Below are positions 25,001-37,000 of a stretch of DNA of 64,000 nt, piece by piece. How positions within the stretch are numbered: the first letter of the stretch is position 1; each line of letters opens with the position of its first letter. Source of the stretch: Cordylochernes scorpioides. Taxonomy: Eukaryota > Arthropoda > Arachnida > Pseudoscorpiones > Chernetidae. Where the stretch lies: positions 93,571,742 through 93,635,741 of the forward strand of contig CP092870.1 in the NCBI GenBank assembly GCA_030710605.1. The letters run 5' to 3'. The translations under genes and the position numbers were made by a program. The notes under the pieces were generated by a model. The model had not been told where the DNA came from. It made no database searches and was given only the letters and a program-made list of their open reading frames with translations.

Positions 25001-28000
25001 AGAAATAGAAAGAAGGAACAGAGAGCATGTGTTGTTTGATTCTCCACTGTACCTTATGTCGGATGGGTCCCACAGTGGATCGTAGATACTCCAACTCAGC
25101 CGGACTGATAGTCTCGTGGTCCTCAGGACTATCACGGATAAGATGGAGCCAGAGTCCGCTCCACACCACCGCCACACTCCCTGCATGGACACCTCGAGTC
25201 CCCGGACTGGGCCAGCTCGGACCATACTCACCGAAACAATAGAAGACAGATTGCCAGGAGACTGTGTCAGACAGGAGTCCGCTTAACGGCAGGGCCACTA
25301 CAGTACCGATGTATGTTCCTTCACACACACGAATACTTAGCATTGGATCCGATTTAGGTCTAACACACACAACTTTATTAAGACCATCGGTTTTATACAG
25401 ATTCACCGCAGGAACGAAACACAGATAGCGCTCCTATACTCTAGGCAGCACAGTCATGATGGTTGTCAACTTTACAAGCTTGATACCGTAATATGATTGA
25501 GTAGAGATAAGAAAGAAGAAGAAGAAGGCAGCACAGAACCCAACAACAGCCTCTAGATCTGACACATTCCCAATGGGCACAGATCATAAAAGCCTGCCTC
25601 CATAAAAAAAAACAGACAACCGAAGACATAAAATATTTTTTACTTTCTTAAGTTTTGTCTATGAGTGTATATTGAAAGATATTTTCTCTCTATCTCTGAA
25701 AATTCTCTCATCAGTTTTTGTCCATCATAAATCTACCATTGCATTGATTCATTCAGCTTGTTCTTCAACTAGTAGTCACATTCAGGTATGGAGAGCTAGC
25801 TGTTGCTGCTGGTTCTGTGCAAGAGAGTGATCATTTCGAATTCGTTATAAGAAAAGTTTCGTTATATCTCCAATTCGTTTTAGCGATGTTTTACTTTATT
25901 AGAAGGTTCAAAGAAGAGATATGTAAAAAAGTGTGAAGAGATTTCATTGGGTAACTATCCAATCAGATTAGGAGCAGCACTCAGCCAAATGGCATACACA
26001 CACAACAGGTATTTAGGCTGATTAAGTCATTAAAGTTTGAGACGGTATAATTTACCCATTGCTCCAAATCACTTTCTTCAATCCTATTAACGGATTTAAT
26101 TTAAAAATATAAAAAGAGAATCTCTTTTTACTCAAGATTTTCATATTGTTCTAAAAGTTGAGACGATTAGTCTAGAAGTCTTGAGGATCCACTAAACATT
26201 TTTATCATCAAGTTGCTTCCATTCTACATAGAGAGGAATCTGATTAAGAGTTCTTAAAAATGATTTTCTATCGTGGATATATTACCATTAAGATATTATT
26301 ACTGTTTTTCTTGCATGTACCCTACATTTCTGCTTGGAGAATCTGTATAAGACTAAATGGTCTTAATAAAGATTATTGTTGTTGTTGTACCAACGTGGAT
26401 ATTTGCATATTCTTTAGTACATGTAGTACAGGCCATGATAATCATGGTGGATAGAATTTGACGACTGCTTTTACTGTAAGTAGCACCACATGTCTACACA
26501 TAGGAAAAGTAGTTCGACTTTTGCACTTACAAATATACCAGAGCTCTGTTTGGTTACTTACATTTGCTGGTGGGAATGGACTTTTGCAAGAATGGGGAAC
26601 CATTGAAACCTTTTTTTTTTGTTTATTATAATAGAAAAAGTGATTAATGCGGGATTCGATCCCGGGGTCGTAGTGGTCGAAAACCAACGATTTAACCACC
26701 CTTCCATTGACATCCTTCCAAAGTAGTAAAAAGGACTGATGAATATGATAATCATAATTGGAGTTTGCGTCGTCTTCTATAAATATAAAACCATTCACAG
26801 TTTTACAGATGTCGAAACAGTTGACCATATATCTATTCGATTCAAAGATTCTGTGTTTAGAAATTTCTTTTTCTTGCTTCCCTCTTTCTCTTTCTTGTTT
26901 TTTTTCTTTTTTTTTCTTTTTCTTCTGTCTATATCGTTGTTTCCTTTGTCTCACTGCTTTGTTCTTATGCATACCTCTGGTGAATCCTGTATAGGATCAG
27001 TGACCCTAAATAAAGGCTTTTTGATGTTGTTGTTGTTTAATAATTTCTCAATCGATGCTGGATTAATGTAAGAATTGTGGCATGTGTTTATAAGAATATT
27101 TCAATCATAATTTGTTTTAAAAGTTTCTTCTCGATGCTCAGTTTGAAAGCCGTTACATTAGATTGAAAGTTACGATTAAATATCACGCACAAAAATTATC
27201 TTATTTTCTTTTGGGATTCTAGAAGAACTTTGGAGATATGATTTGTCTTAAAGAAAGCTACGTTAGGTATATCTATACTCATGGACAAAACTTAAGGTAG
27301 TTGTACCTTTTAACTTGTATATTGGGATTCAGACAATAACTCTGAAAGATACACTCATGGAAAAAACTTAAGGTAGTTGTACCTTTCAGCATGTATATCG
27401 GGATTCAGACAATAACTCTGAAAGATACACTCATGGAAAAAAACTTAAGGTAGTTGTAACTTTTAGCATGTATATCGGGATTCAGACAATAACTCTGAAA
27501 GATATTACAGTGTCCTTTATTGAAGACACACGAAATAATTATCCTATGGATTTACTATGCATATACCTTTTGCAATTATCCTTAATTACGAAATAAGGAA
27601 TGGCCAAAGTGGGCAACAAGAGAAAGGTTTCAAGAAGTCAATTAGCAAGCTGCGACAGTTCAAGGATGCCCATGGAAAGTTGTCCTTGAGACACCATGGA
27701 TCGATGCACTCAGGACGCTCACCTTGTTTCTAGGAGTTGCCCTTGTACTGTAAGTCTGGCTTAAGTATGTCACTCTCAATAAAATATGAAGAGGTTGATG
27801 GCCGAGGGTATAAAGAAATCGATTGAAGTTAGATAAAAGGAACTGTGATCGAAATCTGCAATGAGCATCAAAATTATTTCTGTTTCCTTTAAGAATGCAT
27901 TAACATAATGTATTATTTATAAATGATGCCCTAGCGCGCCATCTGTTATCAAAATTCGAAATTATTTTAAAAGAATCTTGCGCGTTTAAAATAGTTTCGA

Positions 28001-31000
28001 ATTTTGATAACAGATGGCGCGCTAGTGCATCATTTATAAATGGTCTAATAAAAGACACTATTTGATATTTGCGGAAGAGCGATTGCTCGAAGCATATTAT
28101 ATATTTATAATTATATGTAATTCTGCTGTCCTTAAAGCTTATGTCCATAGTTCTTCTAAAATACCCATTCCAAGAGTCTAGCAACAGTATCAATATAAAA
28201 GGAAGTTCCAAAAATGCAATATAACAGCGGTATGGTAGATTAAACTGGCGAAACCGCTGGGAGGGTTCACCACTGATGAGCCAGGCCCTGCCTTTAATTT
28301 TTCCATTGCAGTAAGGGCAGTAGAAATTGTTTAATTTCAAAAAGAATCTTACGCGTTTAAAATAGTTTCGAATTTTGATAATGTATTATTAATTGGTACA
28401 TGTATAATATCATCTTGCAACTTTATCTTATATATGACGAGCGCCAACAGCGCGAAACGCATTCGTGTATGGCTTTTCTTGATTTATCAAGATAATGGGT
28501 TGAACAAATATCAGGTAACAGGTTAAATCACCGTTTAGTTGATTTCTGTTACACTAGATGGCGCTCTGCCATCTAAAAAGCACATGTGCTCGTGGTCAGG
28601 ATATGCCTTCTTTATTTTTAATATATGTGTGTGTGCCAAAAGGACCACCTTTCCTTTTAAAATTTATAAGTCAAATGTATTTATATCTCTCTTCTATGCG
28701 AAAATAACGTAGACTAAGTTCAAAGAATATCCCACTAGATCAGCTTTGGCAAATTCGACAAGCTGATTTGTAGAAAAGAACGGAATAGTCTTCAGACCCA
28801 ACACATATACAGTTAGCACTCCCCTTGACAAGGATGGAATAGTCTTCAGACCCAACACATATACAGTTAGCACTCCCCTTGACAAGGATGGAATAGTCTT
28901 CAGACCCAACACATATACAGTTAGCACTCCCCTTGACAAGGATGGAATAGTCTTCAGACCCAACACATATACAGTTAGCACTCCCCTTGACAAGAATGGA
29001 ATAGTCTTCAGACCCAACACATATACAGTTAGCACTCCCCTTGACAAGAATGGAATAGTCTTCAGACCCAACACATATACAGTTAGCACTCCCCTTGACA
29101 AGGATGGAATAGTCTTCAGACCCAACACATATACAGTTAGCACTCCCCTTGACAAGAATGGAATAGTCTTCAGACCCAACACATATACAGTTAACACTCC
29201 CCTTGACAAGGATGGAATAGTCTTCAGACCCAACACATATACAGTTAGCACTCCCCTTGACAAGGATGGAATAGTCTTCAGACCCAACACATATACAGTT
29301 AACACTCCCCTTGACAAGGATGGAATAGTCTTCAGACCCAACACATATACAGTTAGCATTCCCCTTGACAAGAATGGAATGGTCTTTGGACCCGACACAT
29401 ATACAGTTAAGGTTACAAGAGATATTGCGCTGTTAGAATCGATGCCATTAAGTCATTTCCATTTTGTTGGTCCTGAACAATACCTACACAATAAACCCGG
29501 GGAACAACCCCGGTGTAAATCAGGGATTCGAGTGGATGTGAAGTACTGTACTCACCAGACCACGCGGTCGTTGCCAGCTTAGTCTTTTCCATGGGAGGAG
29601 CCCACTTTCCCCAGATGGTGTGCATGGCGGGGAACGTCACTCCCTAGACCCATAGGAATATACCACAATAGAATTATATTACAAGAAAAGGAATCGCCAG
29701 ACATCATTTCCAAGAAGAAATCAAAACCAAAGGCAACGAGTTTATTTATTTATGTGATATAATCTTGGCTATATATAGCTTTCGGGCTGTGACATCCTTC
29801 AACAGGCTACTATACAAGAAACTAGAGAATAATATATTGTCAAGAAGCTACATCCAGATGGGACACCTGTCATTCATCCCTGGACCCCAGGGGGGGGGGG
29901 GGGGGGACCACAGGTGTGAGGGGTTCTCGAAATCTTATCTGTAAATAAGGAAAACGGGACCCCTTGGTGGCTGACGAAGCTCTTCATTATTATCTTTACC
30001 TTGGGATAAGTTTTATTATTATCTGACTCTCTCTCTCCCTATAAATACCTCTTGTATATAATTTTATTGGAGAACTAGAAGGTAAATACCCTTTATAATA
30101 AATTAATTATTCCCAAATTTGTCCTTGCTTTATTTATCTCCGCGATAATATATTATTACATATTAGCTTGTTGAAGGAGGTGATAGTCCGAAAGCTTGCC
30201 AAGATTATACAGCACAAATAAAGAAACTCGTCCCTGTTAGCTTTGATTCCTTCTTCAATATAAATATTGAAATGTTAGAAAAAAACAACTACGTTTATAT
30301 CACTCTGATACCTTTTTCTTATATACTTTTAAACTCTTTAAGCATTAAGCTTGTTTGTTATGTAAATATAAAAATTACTGTAAAACAACACTTGAGGTTA
30401 CACCGCATGAGTTTCTTTTCAACGAAAAATCTAAATTTATTTCAAGGAGAAATAACGATTATTTCTAACCTTAGGGATGAGGTATGAAAGGATGAATTGT
30501 GAAGAGTAATGATAAACAGAAAAATAAAAGTGTCCAGTTCCCATCCCTGAATAATCTTTAAATGTCGTTTTACAATCACAAGCCGCATTATATTGTATTA
30601 TAAAAATTACTGTAGTGTTTCCATTTGAACAAAGAGATGCTCCAAGTATAACACACAACTAGACAATGGACCCACCTCACAGAGTCCCTCCAGGATCCGG
30701 ACTACCACCAGAAGTCCAGGTCCCACATGTGCGGCCAGGGGAGTAAGCAGTGTCAGTACAGCCGTGCAGAATATACCGCCAGCAAACAGGGTCCGCCCAC
30801 CGAACATACCAGCGAAGTACCCTGCGAAACACGTGTCCCTGAACTTCTTTAGTGTCCTAGAATCTACACAGAGAATACAGGGTCCGTCCACCGAACATAC
30901 CAGCGAAGTACCCTGCGAAACACGTGTCCCTGAACTTCTTTAGTTTCCTAGAATTCACACAGAGAATACAGAGTTCGGTATTTAAACATACCAGCAAAGT

Positions 31001-34000
31001 ACCCTGCGAAACACGTTTCTCTGAACCTCTTTAGTGTCCTAGAATCCACACAGAGAATACAGAGTTCGGTATTTAAACATACCAGCAAGTTATCTGCGTA
31101 ACACGTGTCCCTGAATCTCTTTAGTTTCCTAGAATTCACACAGAGAATACAGGATTCGGTATATAAACAAACCAGCAAGTACCCTGCGAAACACATGTCC
31201 CTGAACCTCTTTAGTTTCCTAGAATTCACACAGAGAATACAGGGTTCGGTATTTAAACATACCAGCAAGTACCCTGCGAAACACATGTCCCTGAACCTCT
31301 TTAGTTTCGTAGAATTCACACAGAGAATACAGGGTTCGGTATTTAAACAAACCAGCAAGTACCCTGCGAAACACATGTCCCTGAACCTCTTTAGTTTCCT
31401 GGAATTCATACAGAGAATACAGGATTCGGTATATAAAAAAACCAGCAAGTACCCTGCGAAACACGTGTCCCTTTTAAGAACTAACTTTAGTTTTCTGGAA
31501 TCCACACAGATAATTCAAAATTCGGTATTTAAACATACCATAAAAGTACCCCGCGAAACACATGCCCGTGAACTTCTATAGTGTGTCCTAGAATCTACAC
31601 AGAGAATACAGGGTTTGGTATTTACCAGAAAATTACCTTGCAAAATACACATTTCTGGGATTCTTTAGTTTCCTAGAATTCACACAGAGAATAATGTTTT
31701 GTTTCAAAACAAACCAGCGAAGCACCCTGCGAAACACATGTCCCTGAACTTCTTTAGTTTTCTCTAATCCACACAGAGAATATAGGATTCGGTATTTACC
31801 AAACAAATTACCCTACAAAATACACATCTCTGGGTTTCTTTAGTTTCCTAGAATTCATACAGAGAATAAAGTTTTTCTTCAAAACATACCAGAAAATACC
31901 CTGCGAAACCCATGTCCCTGAACCTCTTTAGTTTTCTATAATCCACACAGAGAATTCAGGATTCTGTATTTAAACATACCAGAAAAGTACCCTGCGAAAA
32001 ACATATATCTGAACCTCTTTATTTTTATGGAATTCACACAGAGAATATAGGGTTAGGTATATAAACATTCCAGAAAATACCCTGCGAAACCCATGTCCCT
32101 GAACCTCTTTAGTTTTCTATATTCCACACAGAGAATTCAGGATTCTGTATTTAAACATACCAGAAAAGTACCCTGCGAAAAACATATATCTGAACCTCTT
32201 TATTTTTATGGAATTCACACAGAGAATATAGGGTTAGGTATATGAACATACCAGAAAGTACCCAACGAAACACATGTCCCTGAACCTCTTTAGTTTCTTG
32301 GAATTCACACGAAGAATACAGGGTATGGTTGTCAAACATACCAACGAATATCCTGCGAAACACATGTCCCTGAACCTCTTTAGTTTCATGGAATACCCAC
32401 GAAGAATACAGGGTATGGTTGTCAAACATACCAGCGAATATCCTGCGAAACACATGTCCCTGAACCTCTTTAGTTTCATGGAATACACACGAAGAATACA
32501 GGGTCTGGTTGTCAAACATACCAGCGAATATCCTGCGAAACACGCATCTCTGGACCTCTTTAGTTTCATGGAATACACACGAAGAATACAGGGTCTGGTT
32601 GTCAAACATACCAGCGAATATCCTGCGAAACACGCATCTCTGGACCTCGTTATCCAATCATCTACTGGATGGTCAAAATGTATATATCGGGATTCATATA
32701 ATAACTCTAAAATATATTTGATATACAGTGACCTTCATTGAAGACACACGAGATAACCAAGTTGATATTTGCGGAAGAGCGATTGCTCGAAGTATATTAT
32801 ATATTTATAATTGTATGTATTTCTACTGTACTCAAAGCTTATCTTCATCTAAAATACCCATTCCAAGATGGTATCACTATAAAAGGAAGATCGAAAATGC
32901 AATATAACAGCAGTATGGTAGATTAAACTGGCGAAACCGCTGGGAGGGTTCACCACTGATGAGCCAGGCTCTGCCTTTAATTTTTCCATTGCAGTAAGGG
33001 CAGTAGAAATTGTTTAATTTTAAAAAGAATCATGCAAGTCTATAATAGTTTCCAATTTTGATAACCAAGTGTAAACAAAATTGACTTTTGTCTCATTAGA
33101 ATACAGACAACCGGCGATATCAAAGACTTTCCACTTCCTTAAGCTTTGTCAATGAGTGTATTTCACTTTAAGAACATAAATACCATCTTGATAAATTCTC
33201 CAACAATAGTACAAAAAGATATGAATGTGATTCTAGTCTTCAATAAGAATATTTTGTTCTCCTTAAGACAGAGAGGGTCTTATGCGTGCAATGGTCGTAT
33301 CAACATCTCATTTGCATATTATATTATTGTAAAACGACATTTAAAATTATTCCGCATGAGTTTCTTTTCAACGAAAAATCAAAATTTATTACAAGAAAAA
33401 ACAACGATCATTTCTAACCTTTTGGATGAGGTATGAAAGGGTGAATTGTGAAGAGTAATGATAAACGGAAAAATAAAAGGGTCCAGGGATGGGAATCATT
33501 ACTCTTCACAATTCACCCTTTCATACTCCATCCAAAAGGTTAGAAATAATCGTTGTTTTTCCTTGAAATAAATTTTGATTTTTCGTTGAAAAGAAACTCA
33601 TGCGGGATAATTTTAAATGTCGTTTTACAATCACAGGCCGCATTATATTATATTCACGTAAGAACTTGTACCAAGAATGATTCCAACAGCACTATTGGTT
33701 CAGATGGTAGAAATGGTACCTCATGGCACGTCGGAACTTAGTTTCGAAGCCACATTATAGCAATGAAAACTTGACAATTTCTTGTAATAATTTATAATAT
33801 TATAAATGTTATAGACAATATTTTTAAATATATTTAAAGTTAAAATAGAAAATATAAACGTTCTCTCTCTTGATTATATAAGTTTAAAATATTACATTCT
33901 ATAACAATGGCCATATCACATTTGGCAGCCATCTTAAACCATTTCCTCCCTCAATCAGTGAACGTGGACAAATTTAGAATAGGGTGAAAACGTTTAAGTA

Positions 34001-37000
34001 AAATAACATTTATCATCGCTCTTAAATTTGTTTACTTGGGTGATGAACAGTGCAACGTTCTGGTGTATAATTAAAGGGAGAGGTGCCTTTTTTGGTACAT
34101 CTATATATTAATTTTTCTAAAGAGACAAGTCCGCCCTAGACTGACGAGGGCCATTAGCCCGAAACCATGGTCTCTAGGTGGACACTTTTCAGTTTGCCAA
34201 AGCTGGTGTTGTGGCTTTGTCACCGACCCGAGGCCGCTAGTTGCGGCGACGATCAATAGATGGCGTCTAGTTTTAGACGTCTATTTTGACGGGAGAGGCG
34301 ACCCTTGTCTCTTTAGATCAATTTCCTCCCGACAAAATTTCCATCAATATACATTTTTATGTGTGTAAATATTGCCCATAGATATGGCCTTACCAGCTAA
34401 ACATCTCTTTGGCGGATTGTGAAGATTTCATTTTATCCCTTGTGGATCTCATGGAATCAAAGCTCTCCCATGACTGAAGAAGGACATTAGCCCGAAACCA
34501 TAGTCTACAGGTGGACGCTTTTCAGTTTTCCAAAGCTGGTGTTGTGGCTTTGTCACCGACCTGAGTTCACTAGTTTGCGGAGACTGTCAAGTAGAGGGCG
34601 CTTTGTTTTAGCGTCTATTTTGACGGGAGAGGCGATATATATAATTATATCAAACCTGTTATAACAATAATTCAAATTATGTTATCAACAGACAAACACA
34701 CACACAAATATTGATTCAACAAATGTTCTCCTAGAAAAATCGTGTTTTTCTATTAATCATTAGGAGAAAATAATTACTAATCTTTTAATTAATTATTAAT
34801 CTTACTAATTAACAATTCTCTTTTGGGATTTCTTCTCTTTCATTTAAAAATAGTTTGTTTTTTTGGTAAATAAGTTGTTTCTGAAAGAGAAAAAATTCTA
34901 AAGAAATTATATACATTCATGGACAAAACTTAAGGGAGTAGAAATTCTTTGATATAGCCGTCCTTCTATTTTTTTGAAGGAGACAGAGACAATTTTGTTC
35001 ACACTTGGTTATCTCGTGTATCTTCAATAAAGGTCACTATGTATCAAATATCTTTCAGAGTTATTGTCCCGATATACATGCTAAAAGGTACAATTTCCTT
35101 AAGTTTTGTCCATGAGTTTAGATAAATGCTTTACAAGAAAATGAAATTAGTACAAATTTGAATGGCAAAGAAAAAAAAAATAAAGATTTTTCTCTGAACG
35201 CTACGGAGAAAAATCTGAAAAATATTGAGAATCCACTCCTGTTAGTTTGCGAACAAGATAAAACGTTTTTGTAAAATACAATTTATGTAATTTAATAGTA
35301 GAATGATAGGTATGTATAGAAATACCATTTCTTCCATTAAAATGTACCAAAACATTTCGTTGATAAGTCCTGTACCTAACATACATATTCTTATTAAAGA
35401 ATCTGTCTCAACACCAGTTTAGGAAAATTCAGATAATCACGCCGCCAACCTCCATAGAATAATCTACTAGAAGGAATCAATAGATGCTTGTTATACGCCA
35501 CTACAAACTTACTGCATGAATCATCAAGAAATTCCTATGTATATACAGTTAAACCTGTCTATAACGCCCCCTCTTGGGACTCACCAAAATAGGATGCTAT
35601 AGAGAGGAGGTGCTATAGACAGGTCACTTTTAATGTAAATCGCATCGTACTACGTATTTAAAATCGGGTGCTATAGAGAGGGAGGCGCTATTTAGAGGGG
35701 GTGCTATAGACATGTTTAACTGTATATAGATGTATATATATTATTATATATAGGGGAGTGTGTAGTTGAAGATGTAGTCTAACATATAGGCTATTTATAG
35801 CACATGCAAATTAACCTTAATAATGAACTAATTTGCATATTTCGGGTTTGAGAAATGATTATGATTACATATTTAGAAATTTCCATTATGCTCACTGCTA
35901 CCAATAAAAAATAACACCAATATAATTATAATTAAGTTAATTAAGACCATATTTATTGGGAGAACATTTACTTTAGCAGAACCCAGGACATTCAGCTAGT
36001 TTATATAGAAAATGTGCATGTAAAGGTAATGATAATAATTTGGAATTTTGCGTAAAGATTTCTCTCATATCGTAACAAAGTATTTATTATTTTATTAGCA
36101 GAGTATTATTTTTATGTTTATATTTTGCTATACTCTGTAAACTTCCCTCTTTTGCTTATATTTTGTTTATATCACTCATAGTTTGTTCTTGTCTTAAATA
36201 AATTGTTGTCTCATTCTGAAGTTTTTTGTCTTCCCTAATTTTCCACGTGACATTTTAGTGGAGATGCTGGGTAAGTTAGGGAAGACAAACTGAAGATCCC
36301 CGAAAAGATCTAGAGACCATGGGTGCTGTAATATACATTTTCAGAGACTGACTCCAGGATTCCACCGACGTGTCAAAGCCAAGACTTCCCTCAAGATGAC
36401 AATGTCCCTATAGACGATACGACGACAAAGCCGATCTTCACGCCGCAAGAAAAAGGACGCAAAGGTACTAGGGACAAAGTTCCAAGACTTCGATGGAATC
36501 CTTGGCAGAAGCACGTCAGATCCATGTCAGTAACTACAATAATTGCTAGCTGTGGGTCACAGCTCCCATAGGGAAGGAGATATGTAACATAGTATTTATT
36601 ATTTTATTATCAGAGTATTATTTTTTATGTTTATATTTTGCTATGCTCTGTACACTTCCCTCTTTTGCTTATCTTTTGTTGATCATTCATAGTTTGTTCT
36701 TGCCTGAAATAAATTGTTATCTCATCCTGAAGTTTTTGTCTTCCCTAATTTTCCACGTGGCAATATTGATCAATACTTTATTAAAATTGCCAATATTTTG
36801 TTGATTCTGTGTCATCTCTGTTTAGGCGTTTGATATTGTATTTTAGTTGCTATTAGTTTTATTTTTTACATTTATATTTATAGACATGTATAAGGACATG
36901 TATTAATGATGAAGAACTTATTTTATATCAAATATTTATATTAAAATTATCTCTGACATTTACACTTATGGAAGAAAGATTTTAACGCCTTGCTGAATGT

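Noticed and set aside
26650..26716. tRNA gene
   Set aside because: The T-arm is good, but the acceptor stem does not close and the sequence is the head of a repeated SINE.
28435..28475. Hammerhead candidate ATGACGA, GCGC-CAACA-GCGC, GAAACGC
   Set aside because: C3 is A, and the position after U16.1 is G, which is not cleavable. Only the stem II hairpin fits.
28694..29398. 234-codon frame with an 18-residue repeat
   Set aside because: The 54-bp minisatellite has a unit length divisible by three. No start context, no domain, and it lies in an intron.
30948..32741. Cys-rich periodic frames on both strands (30-residue repeat)
   Set aside because: Produced by the 90-bp array, whose unit includes part of exon B. 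The Cys pattern follows the repeat and is present in unrelated frames.
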